Source: CAZFQD01 sp964520885
GTDB lineage: Bacteria > Bacillota > Clostridia > Oscillospirales > SIG519
NCBI GenBank assembly: GCA_964520885.1
Contig: CAZFQD010000036.1
Location: 1 to 17,994, forward strand
DNA: 17,994 nucleotides
Direction of reading: 5' to 3'
Position numbers and translations under genes: made by a program. The notes beneath the pieces are model-generated. The model saw only the letters and a list, made by a program, of their open reading frames with translations, made no database searches and had not been told where the DNA came from. Below, piece by piece: positions 1 to 6,555 of this stretch; the first letter of the stretch is position 1; each line of letters begins with the position of its first letter.

Positions 1-78
1 AACCAATTTTATAGCTTTAATAAGCAAATTTCTATAAAAGAAATAAAAGATAAATTAAAAATGCTTGACAGAGTGTAG
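1..78 (+). CDS. 3' end of an upstream gene (partial, unidentified; possibly a tRNA-dihydrouridine synthase)
   Basis: Frame 1 is open from the window edge to a TAG at 76-78 and encodes the last 25 residues of a protein (ends KDKLKMLDRV). The piece is lysine-rich and looks helical, as protein C-termini often do. It carries no diagnostic motif. In several Firmicutes a dus gene (tRNA-dihydrouridine synthase) lies just upstream of greA or lysS, so that is the best contextual guess, but nothing in these residues proves it. The -35 box of the next promoter lies inside its last codons. The fragment could also be an unrelated ORF remnant. Confidence 0.4.
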   Translation, partial: NQFYSFNKQISIKEIKDKLKMLDRV

Positions 79-93
79 TCATATGAATATAAT
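65..93 (+). promoter_or_regulatory. Consensus sigma-A promoter for greA (and possibly lysS)
   Basis: TTGACA at 65-70 and TATAAT at 88-93 are separated by 17 bases, an exact match to the vegetative promoter consensus in both boxes and in spacing. The predicted start near position 100 gives an untranslated leader of about 70 bases before the greA ATG at 172. The -35 box overlaps the last codons of the preceding gene. Confidence 0.8.
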
Positions 94-118
94 AATAGAA
101 TAAATATATAATTCATAT
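81..118. repeat. 8-bp inverted repeat spanning the greA -10 region
   Basis: ATATGAAT at 81-88 is the exact reverse complement of ATTCATAT at 111-118, with 22 bases between. It brackets the -10 box and likely start site, so it could be an operator or a weak leader hairpin. In DNA this AT-rich it could also be chance. Confidence 0.3.
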
Positions 119-171
119 AGAAATAGTTAATTATTAAATGAAATATTAGTAATATTTGAGGAGTGAATTCT

Positions 172-648
172 ATGTCTAATAAGATTACAATTACTATGCG
201 TGAGAAATTAATAAATGAAATTGAGTTTCTTAAATCAGTTAGACGACATGAAGTGGCTGAAAAAATTAAAGAGGCACGGTCATTTGGAGATTTATCAGAA
301 AATAGCGAATATGATGAAGCAAAAAATGAGCAAGCCAAATTAGAATCGCGAATTTCTGAAATAGAAGATGTTTTGAGCAAAGCACAAATTATTGAAGATG
401 GTAATTTGAAAACTGATGTTGTTGGAGTTGGTTGCGAAGTTAGGGTTTTTGATAATAAATATAAAGAAGAAGATGTTTTTACTATTGTATCCCCATTTGA
501 AGCTAATCCTTCTGAAAATAAAATTTCAGATGAAAGCCCTTTAGGTTTAGCATTGAGTAACAATAAGGTTGGGGATGTTGTGTCTGTTGACGCACCAGAA
601 GGTGTTATTAAATTTAAAATTTTATCAATTGGCGTTCCAAAAAAGTAA
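172..648 (+). CDS. greA: Transcription elongation factor GreA
   Basis: GreA enters the secondary channel of RNA polymerase and stimulates cleavage of backtracked transcripts, rescuing stalled elongation complexes. The 158-residue length is standard for the family. The N-terminal coiled-coil (about residues 1-75) carries the hallmark segment ARSFGDLSENSEYDEAKNEQ, whose acidic residues at the coil tip coordinate the catalytic magnesium. The C-terminal half matches the FKBP-like domain, with the usual SPLGLAL motif. I chose ATG 172, not the in-frame GTG at 163, because GAGGAG at 158-163 is the ribosome binding site, 8 bases before 172, and would overlap the GTG. Transcription is probably from the promoter at 65-93 and ends largely at the hairpin after the gene. 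Confidence 0.96.
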   Translation: MSNKITITMREKLINEIEFLKSVRRHEVAEKIKEARSFGDLSENSEYDEAKNEQAKLESRISEIEDVLSKAQIIEDGNLKTDVVGVGCEVRVFDNKYKEEDVFTIVSPFEANPSENKISDESPLGLALSNNKVGDVVSVDAPEGVIKFKILSIGVPKK

Positions 649-662
649 TTTGAATATTACCT

Positions 663-693
663 TCACGCACGCTAAAATGTGCGTGATTTTTTT
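663..693 (+). terminator. Rho-independent terminator after greA
   Basis: TCACGCAC (663-670) pairs perfectly with GTGCGTGA (679-686) across an 8-base loop and is followed directly by seven T residues. It lies 14 bases past the greA stop. A hexamer pair TTGAAT (650-655) and TAAAAT (673-678), 17 bases apart, overlaps it and could be a weak promoter for lysS. Confidence 0.85.
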
Positions 694-727
694 AAATAAT
701 TAATTGTATTTGAAAGGAAGTTAAAAT

Positions 728-2227
728 ATGGCTAAGGATTTTTTAAACCAAGAGATATTTGAACAAGATTTAAGTGAATTATTGCAAATTAGAAGAGATA
801 AATTAAAGGAATTACAGGAAAATGGTAAGGACCCTTTTTTAGTAGTGAAATATGAAAAAGATACTTCAACTAAAACGATAATTGATAATTTTGAAACTAT
901 GGAAGAAAGTTTTGTTTCTATAGCAGGTAGAATTATGAGCAAAAGGGATATGGGAAAGGCTTCTTTTTCAGATATAATTGATAGAGATGGGAAAATTCAA
1001 TTGTATGTAAACATTAATAATATTGGAGAGGATAATTATTTAGCCTTTAAAAAACTTGATATAGGTGATATTATTGGTGTTAAGGGAACAGTATTTAGAA
1101 CTCATAAAGGTGAAATCTCAATTAAAGTTTCTGAATATACATTACTTGCAAAGTCTTTATTACCCTTACCTGAAAAATGGCATGGCTTAAAGGATTTAGA
1201 TTTGCGATATCGTCAAAGATATGTAGATTTAATTGTAAATCCAGATGTTAAGGAAACCTTTATTAAAAGAAGCCAAATTATAAAAGAGATTAGGGCATTT
1301 CTTGATGAGAAAGGCTACATAGAGGTTGAAACTCCTGTTCTGAATAATGTTGCAGGCGGAGCCGCCGCACGACCTTTTGTTACTCATCACAATACTCTTG
1401 ATTTAGATATGTATTTAAGAATAGCAACTGAGTTGCACTTAAAAAGGTTAATTGTCGGTGGAATGGAAAAGGTATATGAAATTGGCAGAATATTTAGAAA
1501 TGAAGGTATGTCAGTAAAGCATAATCCTGAGTTTACTTCGATTGAACTATATGAAGCATACACAGATTATCAAGATATGATGGTGCTTACTGAGGATATA
1601 ATAGAGTATGTCGCTAAAAAAGTATTAGGAACAACTAAAATCAATTATCAAGGAGAGCAAATAGATTTAAAAACTCCTTGGAAAAGACTTTCTATGATTG
1701 ATGTAGTTAAAAAATATACAGGACTTGATTTTAATGCAATTAAAACTAATGATGATGCTCGAAAAGCCTCAAAATCTATTGGTATAGATTGTGGAGATAA
1801 TATGAGTTGGGGAAATGTGCTAAATTTAGTTTTTGAAGCTAAGGTTGAGGAGCATTTGATTCAGCCAACCTTTATTATTGATTATCCTGTTGAGGTTTCG
1901 CCCTTAACAAAGAAAAAGCCAAATTCAAATGGGCTAACAGAACGATTTGAACTATTTATTACAAGAAGAGAAATGGCAAATGCTTTTTCTGAGTTAAATG
2001 ACCCTATTGACCAAAAAGAACGATTTATGAAACAATTAGAACTGAGAAATGCGGGTAATGAGGAAGCAGATATGTATGATGATGATTTTATTACTGCTTT
2101 AGAATATGGTATGCCACCAACAGGCGGATTAGGAATAGGAATTGACAGATTGGTTATGCTTTTAACAGATAGTGCTTCAATAAGAGATGTTCTTTTGTTT
2201 CCAACTATGAAACCTTTAAACAATTAA
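728..2227 (+). CDS. lysS: Lysyl-tRNA synthetase, class II
   Basis: Charges tRNA-Lys with lysine using ATP. At 499 residues it matches bacterial LysS length. Residues 64-140 form the anticodon-binding OB fold. The class II catalytic core follows, with motif 2 around 253-273 (GRIFRNEG followed by HNPEFTSIE) and motif 3 around 461-480 (GGLGIGIDRLVML), which includes the ATP-binding arginine. The segment RRDKLKELQENGKDPF near the N-terminus is also typical. The start is set by AAAGGAAG just upstream of ATG 728. It follows greA after a terminator, so it may depend on read-through or on its own weak promoter. The DnaJ-like gene starts about 30 bases after its stop, suggesting cotranscription. No defect is visible. 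Confidence 0.97.
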   Translation: MAKDFLNQEIFEQDLSELLQIRRDKLKELQENGKDPFLVVKYEKDTSTKTIIDNFETMEESFVSIAGRIMSKRDMGKASFSDIIDRDGKIQLYVNINNIGEDNYLAFKKLDIGDIIGVKGTVFRTHKGEISIKVSEYTLLAKSLLPLPEKWHGLKDLDLRYRQRYVDLIVNPDVKETFIKRSQIIKEIRAFLDEKGYIEVETPVLNNVAGGAAARPFVTHHNTLDLDMYLRIATELHLKRLIVGGMEKVYEIGRIFRNEGMSVKHNPEFTSIELYEAYTDYQDMMVLTEDIIEYVAKKVLGTTKINYQGEQIDLKTPWKRLSMIDVVKKYTGLDFNAIKTNDDARKASKSIGIDCGDNMSWGNVLNLVFEAKVEEHLIQPTFIIDYPVEVSPLTKKKPNSNGLTERFELFITRREMANAFSELNDPIDQKERFMKQLELRNAGNEEADMYDDDFITALEYGMPPTGGLGIGIDRLVMLLTDSASIRDVLLFPTMKPLNN

Positions 2228-2259
2228 ATATTTTTATCCTTAATGAATGGAGGGATATG

Positions 2260-3099
2260 ATGAATATAAATTACTATGAAATTTTAGGAATTCACAAGGA
2301 TTCTAACGAGAAAGTTATTAATATTGCATATAGAGAACTTGTAAAAAAGTATGAAAATTCCAATAATCCGGACGATTTAGAAAAATTAAAAGAAATTGAC
2401 AAAGCATATTTAGTTTTAATTAATGCAGAAAAAAGAGCTGAGTATAATAAAAACGGCTTTGTAATTGAAAAAAATGATAAAGATAAAAAAAATGAGCCTC
2501 CAAAAAAAAAGTGGCAAAATTTTTGGTATTATTTTAAGTGGCATACTATTGCAAGCACTTTTTTTATTATAGTTTTAATAATTACTATAAGAAGTTGTGC
2601 TACAAAAATAAATCCCGACTTAAAAATTTTATTTTTATCGTCAACTTATATTTCTGAAGCAGATATAAATATTTTTCAAAAAAACATATCTTTATATGTA
2701 GATGATTATACTACTAATAATAAGGTAGAAACTGAAATAAATAACTTGCCAATAGGCGGTGATGCAAATAACCAAATGACTATGGCATATAATCAAAAAT
2801 TTGTTGCTGAGGTTTCATTAGGGGAAATTATTTTTTATATGTGTGATGAAAAAAGCTCAGCAAAATTTTTAGATAATAATATGCTAAGTGATATTTCAAA
2901 TATTTCTAAAAATGAAATTGCATATGATGGAAAGTTAATTAAACTAAGCAATGCTAAAATATTTGAGGGCTTGTCAAATCAATTTCCAAAAGAACTTTAT
3001 ATAGGTATTAGATTGTATAACGAAAAAGATTTAGAAAAAGATAAAGCAAAAAAACTAAAATATGATAGGGTAATGGAAATAATTAAGAAAATGCAATAA
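2260..3099 (+). CDS. Membrane-anchored DnaJ-like protein with degenerate J domain (no HPD)
   Basis: About 279 residues. The first 67 residues align with a J domain: YYEILGI at the start, a second helix AYRELVKKYE, and the late helices around KEIDKAYLVLINAEKRAEYN. The HPD tripeptide that normally follows helix II and activates Hsp70 ATPase is missing: the region reads KKYENSNNPDD. A lysine-rich linker is followed by one membrane span (about residues 95-114 counting from the first ATG) and about 165 residues of unrecognised, probably extracytoplasmic sequence. A type II membrane topology is inferred. Two adjacent ATGs (2257, 2260) are possible. GGAGGG at 2249-2254 is better spaced for 2260. It appears cotranscribed with lysS. 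Without HPD, a classical DnaK co-chaperone role is doubtful, and the fold may serve as a scaffold or interaction module. Function unknown. Confidence 0.8.
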   Translation: MNINYYEILGIHKDSNEKVINIAYRELVKKYENSNNPDDLEKLKEIDKAYLVLINAEKRAEYNKNGFVIEKNDKDKKNEPPKKKWQNFWYYFKWHTIASTFFIIVLIITIRSCATKINPDLKILFLSSTYISEADINIFQKNISLYVDDYTTNNKVETEINNLPIGGDANNQMTMAYNQKFVAEVSLGEIIFYMCDEKSSAKFLDNNMLSDISNISKNEIAYDGKLIKLSNAKIFEGLSNQFPKELYIGIRLYNEKDLEKDKAKKLKYDRVMEIIKKMQ

Positions 3100-3103
3100 A
3101 GTA

Positions 3104-3133
3104 AAAGAGCCGAGAAATCAGCTCTTTATTTTT
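3104..3133. terminator. Terminator between convergent genes
   Basis: AAAGAGC (3104-3110) pairs with GCTCTTT (3121-3127) around a 10-base loop and is followed by a T-rich run on the plus strand. It lies between the stops of two convergent genes (3099 and 3164). The T-tract is stronger for the plus strand. On the minus strand only a short T-run follows, so bidirectional use is possible but less certain. Confidence 0.75.
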
Positions 3134-3163
3134 GATATTTTGAAATATAGTATTTTATAGCAA

Positions 3164-4486
3164 TCAAAATTTTTGTAATCCCATATTCCAAATAATTGCT
3201 CCCCATCCGTTAACAAAAGCACAGAAAAGAATAAGTGCTTTTTTTAAATTACTTAGATTAGTATTATCTTTATTATTCAAACCTATTGCAGCAAGAATAA
3301 TAATAAAGGGTAAGAAGTCCATTGAATAACGCATTCCAAATTGTGCCATACCATTACCATAATTCATAACAAAAGGTATAGCAGCAAATATTATAGAAAT
3401 CCATAGACCTACAATCAAATACCACTTGCTTTTTGCTTTAAAAGCAAAAATAGCGGCTGGAGTTGTAAAAGTTAAGGCTAAACCATTAAGAGATGGGTAA
3501 ATATATGGGTGATTGACTGACCAAACTGGAGCCATTAAAAATAATGAATATAAATTAAAAGGTATATATTTGAATTGCAATGGTCCTCCTGGTTCGCCTT
3601 TTTTGTCTTTTTCAAATGTCAAATAGTAACCCAAGTCCATAATAGTATTATATCGCAAATAATTATATAGCATATACAAGAATCCGGGAATAAAGGCACC
3701 AACACCAAAAGAAATAAGCCCTTTTAGCCCTCTTTTTTGATGAAACAAAATAATCAATATAAAGAATGGGAAGGTTAGTAAAACTGGTAATCTGCAAGTA
3801 ATAGCAAAGGCAAAACAAAACCCGGCTAAGAAAAGATTTAAAAAAGGCTTCTTTGCAGTATTGTTAAGTGTTAATAATACTGCCATCAATAGAAAAAATG
3901 TTGTAACTATATGACCTAAAAACCACGAATGCCCAAGTGCTGCGAGAAAAAAATGAACAGTTCCAAATCCAAATAGTATTGTTAACCAAATCCGTGTATT
4001 AAAATTATTGATATTCAGTTTAATTAAAATGTTGTAGAAAATCACGCAATTTGCGGCACCCAACAAAATAGAAATAATTGAAATATCAAAAGACATTCCA
4101 AATATAGCAATGAACGGGAGCAAAATTATTGATGGTCCAGGAGCAAAATGCATATATGTCTTTCCTTCAAAAGCCACTTGTTCAAGGTATAGAGGCATAT
4201 TTGGAATATCAAATCTTCCGTGAAGTAAAGCATCAGAAAGATAGGAATAATTATTGTAAACAACAAATTCATGTTTGTTAAAAATGAAAAGCACACCTGA
4301 AGATACAAGAAAAATTAAAACATTAATTAAAATAGTCATTTTTGCTGTGCTAATTTTTAAATGCAAACGATCGCTCATCAAATTTACAAATACAGATTCT
4401 AATTTTTTAATTATAATTAGTTTATCAATTATAAACACACAAACTAATGAAAATGCAAAAATCACAAGAATATAGTAATAATCCAA
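3164..4486 (-). CDS. Polytopic membrane protein, GT-C type glycosyltransferase-like
   Basis: 440 residues with roughly ten hydrophobic spans. It resembles the PMT/ArnT-like GT-C glycosyltransferases, which transfer sugars from a polyprenyl-phosphate donor on the outer face of the membrane. After the first spans comes a loop (about residues 80-120) with acidic residues D85 and D93 and a pattern SDALLHGRFD then FAPGP, like the catalytic first loop of that superfamily. Near the C-terminus is FGMRYSMDFLPFI, also typical. The start is a TTG at 4486: AAGGAGGG at 4493-4500 sits 6 bases before it, inside the 3' end of the upstream gene, whose stop is only 2 bases away, so translation is likely coupled. 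The donor and acceptor cannot be told from sequence. A specific sugar assignment would be a guess. Confidence 0.7.
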   Translation of the reverse strand: MDYYYILVIFAFSLVCVFIIDKLIIIKKLESVFVNLMSDRLHLKISTAKMTILINVLIFLVSSGVLFIFNKHEFVVYNNYSYLSDALLHGRFDIPNMPLYLEQVAFEGKTYMHFAPGPSIILLPFIAIFGMSFDISIISILLGAANCVIFYNILIKLNINNFNTRIWLTILFGFGTVHFFLAALGHSWFLGHIVTTFFLLMAVLLTLNNTAKKPFLNLFLAGFCFAFAITCRLPVLLTFPFFILIILFHQKRGLKGLISFGVGAFIPGFLYMLYNYLRYNTIMDLGYYLTFEKDKKGEPGGPLQFKYIPFNLYSLFLMAPVWSVNHPYIYPSLNGLALTFTTPAAIFAFKAKSKWYLIVGLWISIIFAAIPFVMNYGNGMAQFGMRYSMDFLPFIIILAAIGLNNKDNTNLSNLKKALILFCAFVNGWGAIIWNMGLQKF

Positions 4487-4488
4487 AG

Positions 4489-6051
4489 TTAGCCCTCCTT
4501 AGTTTCGTGATAATCTTTATCGGTATTAATTGACCAAATAAGTTCTTTGTCTATAACTCTTGATAACAGCATATCAGCAGTTACCATTCCAGTCATCATA
4601 GAATGATCCATATTATTATATCTGTGTTGTCCATTTCTGCCAATACAAAATAGATTATTAATATTATTTAACCACTGCCGAACACTTTCAAAATTTTCAT
4701 AACTTCCAAAGTATGCAGGATAAGCTTTTTTAACATTGATTTTGACTTTATCAATAACATCATTTCTATTAATAATGCCTATTTTATTAAGTTCATTAAT
4801 AGAAAAATCTATAAATTCTTCATTAGTCATTTTCCATAATTCATCGCCTTCATTACAAAAGTATTCAAGACCGATCCATACTTTATCATCAACTTCTTTA
4901 ACCATATAAGGAGACCAGTTGTTGAAAATTTGCAAGCGTCCGATTTTAACATCAGGCTCTTGAATATAAATCCAACAGTCTGGAATAATGTTATTTAAGG
5001 TTTTAATGGAGGTTGTATTTTTGATATTAAGTTTATTAACTAATAGTCCTACCGTAATAAAATCACGATAGGGAAGTGTAGAAGCAGTATCAAAAACATC
5101 AGCTGGGATACTAAGACCATTAATGGCTATGACCAAATCTTTTATTGGCATAGAAGAAATTAGAAAATCACATTTTTTAAGGGTGTTATTTGATGAAATT
5201 GATTCAACAATATTATTTTGAATATTAATTCTATCAACTTTTGAATTCATTGTGATTTTTCCGCCTAATGAAATAAATTCATCAGCAACTAATTCCCAAA
5301 GTTGACCAGGCCCTAATTTAGGATATTTAAATCTTTCTATTAGCGAGGTTTCAACACCTTTTTGTTCAACGGTGTTTCTATTTGTGAAAGGTTTTTTAAT
5401 TATATTTAATAATGCTTTTGAAAGGTCAAGACCTTTGATTCTTTGTGCACCCCATTCAGCAGATATTTTTGAAGGATGCAAACCCCATACTTTTTCAGTA
5501 TAGTCTTCAAAAAAGAGACCGTATAGTTTCTTACCAAAACGGTTTATCATAAAGTCTTCAAGCGATTTTTCTTGCCGCTTAATTATCATAGATTTCATAT
5601 AACTCAAACCTGTTATAAATGTTCGAGCGAGCCCCATATTTTTAATGGTATCTAATTTTAAAGATACGGGATAATCGAAAAAATTTCTAAGATAATAAAT
5701 TCTTGATACTCTTTCTCTTACTAACATAACATTGTCAGTTTTTTCAGGGTCTGGCCCGCCAATATTTAAAGGTTTATCCTTACCTAATTTTTTGTCGTCA
5801 TATGCTAAAGAACCATGCACTTTCATAATAGAATCCCAAAAATCTAATACTCTTTGCTCCTTAGAAAAGAAACGATGTCCGCCAATGTCCATACGATTGC
5901 CATTGTGATTAACCGTTTTTGAAATGCCACCAATTTGATCTAATTCTTCAATGATTTCTATGTCAAACTCATTTGTTCTTCTTAGCAACTCCAAAGCAGT
6001 TGTTAATCCGGCAGGACCTGCTCCAATAATGATAATTTTCTTTTTGTCCAT
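4489..6051 (-). CDS. FAD-dependent oxidoreductase, COG1232 / UDP-galactopyranose-mutase-like
   Basis: 520 residues. The N-terminus is an FAD-binding Rossmann fold (IIIIGAGPAGLTTALEL, glycines at 10, 12 and 15), followed by an acidic strand end and the GGHRFF segment typical of the protoporphyrinogen-oxidase-like/amine-oxidase superfamily. The C-terminus has CIGRNGQHRYNNMDHSMMTG, a form common in members found in surface polysaccharide gene clusters and resembling the FAD-closing end of UDP-galactopyranose mutase. I see no haem genes nearby, so a HemG/HemY role is unlikely. Pairing with a GT-C-like transferase supports modification of a sugar nucleotide or lipid-linked sugar. That is inference. 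ATG 6051 is preceded by GGAG at 6061-6064. The promoter at 6096-6123 probably drives this two-gene operon. Confidence 0.72.
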   Translation of the reverse strand: MDKKKIIIIGAGPAGLTTALELLRRTNEFDIEIIEELDQIGGISKTVNHNGNRMDIGGHRFFSKEQRVLDFWDSIMKVHGSLAYDDKKLGKDKPLNIGGPDPEKTDNVMLVRERVSRIYYLRNFFDYPVSLKLDTIKNMGLARTFITGLSYMKSMIIKRQEKSLEDFMINRFGKKLYGLFFEDYTEKVWGLHPSKISAEWGAQRIKGLDLSKALLNIIKKPFTNRNTVEQKGVETSLIERFKYPKLGPGQLWELVADEFISLGGKITMNSKVDRINIQNNIVESISSNNTLKKCDFLISSMPIKDLVIAINGLSIPADVFDTASTLPYRDFITVGLLVNKLNIKNTTSIKTLNNIIPDCWIYIQEPDVKIGRLQIFNNWSPYMVKEVDDKVWIGLEYFCNEGDELWKMTNEEFIDFSINELNKIGIINRNDVIDKVKINVKKAYPAYFGSYENFESVRQWLNNINNLFCIGRNGQHRYNNMDHSMMTGMVTADMLLSRVIDKELIWSINTDKDYHETKEG

Positions 6052-6095
6052 TATTTATTGCTCCAATCTAAAAAATCAGAGTTGTGTTTAAAGAA

Positions 6096-6123
6096 ATTAT
6101 AGCATAATATTAAGAAATTACAA
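6096..6123 (-). promoter_or_regulatory. Extended -10 promoter of the FAD/GT-C operon
   Basis: On the minus strand, TTGTAA (6118-6123) lies 16 bases before TATAAT (6096-6101), with TG one base ahead of the -10 box (extended -10). The predicted start near 6089 gives a leader of about 38 bases carrying the GGAG site. The segment TATTATG-N-TATAAT is shared with the tRNA-Pro promoter nearby. Confidence 0.65.
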
Positions 6124-6130
6124 TAGTTAG

Positions 6131-6391
6131 TGATATGTTGCAAATATCATTGAAAAAAGCCCAAAAAGACAAGAAATAATTAAATTCTCAAAGTTTATTA
6201 GTGATATACGGCTTAAAAGCCGTGAAATATTTTATAATGATATACCATTCGGTATGATATATGCTTCGCATATGATATACAACAAGTTGTATGATATAAT
6301 ATTTGCCTTATACACCTCAGTGTATATCATATTGTTTACAATATATCATACCGCTTGTGGTATATCATTTGTCCTAAAAGGGCAAATATCA
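6131..6391. repeat. Array of small hairpins with TGATAT/ATATCA spacers and long-range symmetry
   Basis: A run of short inverted repeats fills this intergenic tract: 6131-6149, 6208-6223, 6242-6255, 6259-6273, 6277-6292, 6310-6325, 6329-6344, 6348-6363 and 6367-6387. Arms are about 5-8 bp and most loops 2-6 bases. The units are linked by TGATAT in the left half (6202, 6238, 6255, 6273, 6292) and by its reverse complement ATATCA in the right half (6324, 6343, 6362, 6386). The halves also pair with each other in perfectly nested order: 6236-6247 with 6358-6369, 6250-6262 with 6341-6353, and 6270-6281 with 6321-6332 (12, 13 and 12 bp). The tract can therefore be a row of small hairpins or one long interrupted stem. 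It contains no credible gene and lies between the tRNA-Pro terminator and the promoter of the FAD gene. Confidence 0.85.
6140..6162. repeat. 23-bp direct repeat, left copy bordering the hairpin array
   Basis: The 23 bases at 6140-6162 (GCAAATATCATTG, six A residues, GCCC) recur exactly at 6382-6404, 242 bases away. The two copies bracket the main array. The left copy keeps the A-tract and GCCC of the tRNA terminator but not its 3' arm. Confidence 0.8.
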
Positions 6392-6404
6392 TTGAAAAAA
6401 GCCC
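6382..6404. repeat. 23-bp direct repeat, right copy, overlapping the tRNA-Pro terminator
   Basis: Exact second copy of the 23-mer at 6140-6162. Here it runs from the last ATATCA spacer of the array into the first arm of the tRNA-Pro terminator. Confidence 0.8.
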
Positions 6405-6418
6405 CTTCAGGCTTTTTT
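6395..6418 (-). terminator. Rho-independent terminator of tRNA-Pro
   Basis: On the minus strand AAAAAAGCC (from 6418 to 6410) pairs with GGCTTTTTT (from 6403 to 6395) around a 6-base loop. The second arm ends in six T residues. It starts only one base beyond the encoded CCA end. Confidence 0.75.
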
Positions 6419-6419
6419 C

Positions 6420-6496
<77 letters not shown>

Positions 6497-6508
6497 AAAT
6501 TTAAATTT

Positions 6509-6537
6509 ATTATATCATAATAAGCAATTGTTTACAA
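6509..6537 (-). promoter_or_regulatory. Extended -10 promoter of tRNA-Pro
   Basis: On the minus strand TTGTAA (6532-6537) is 17 bases before TATAAT (6509-6514), with TG one base ahead of the -10 box. The predicted start is a few bases before the tRNA 5' end at 6496. Confidence 0.7.
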
Positions 6538-6555
6538 GCCAAAAAAACAATGCTT

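Noticed and set aside
163..171. GTG 163 as start of greA
   Set aside because: The GTG overlaps the GAGGAG site that serves ATG 172, and the ATG gives the standard 158-residue length.
9..563. 184-codon minus-strand frame opposite greA
   Set aside because: It is antisense to greA, which has full family motifs, promoter and ribosome binding site. The translation is low-complexity with no known motif.
3135..3148. Short AT hairpin ATATTT/AAATAT after the convergent terminator
   Set aside because: Six A-T pairs with a 2-base loop are weak and expected by chance in this composition.
4489..6051. Protoporphyrinogen oxidase of haem synthesis
   Set aside because: The family label is only by superfamily likeness. 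There are no haem genes nearby and the C-terminus resembles members from polysaccharide clusters.
6131..6391. CRISPR array
   Set aside because: Units are short self-complementary hairpins of differing sequence with 6-base spacers. There are no 23-47-base repeats alternating with unique spacers and no cas genes.
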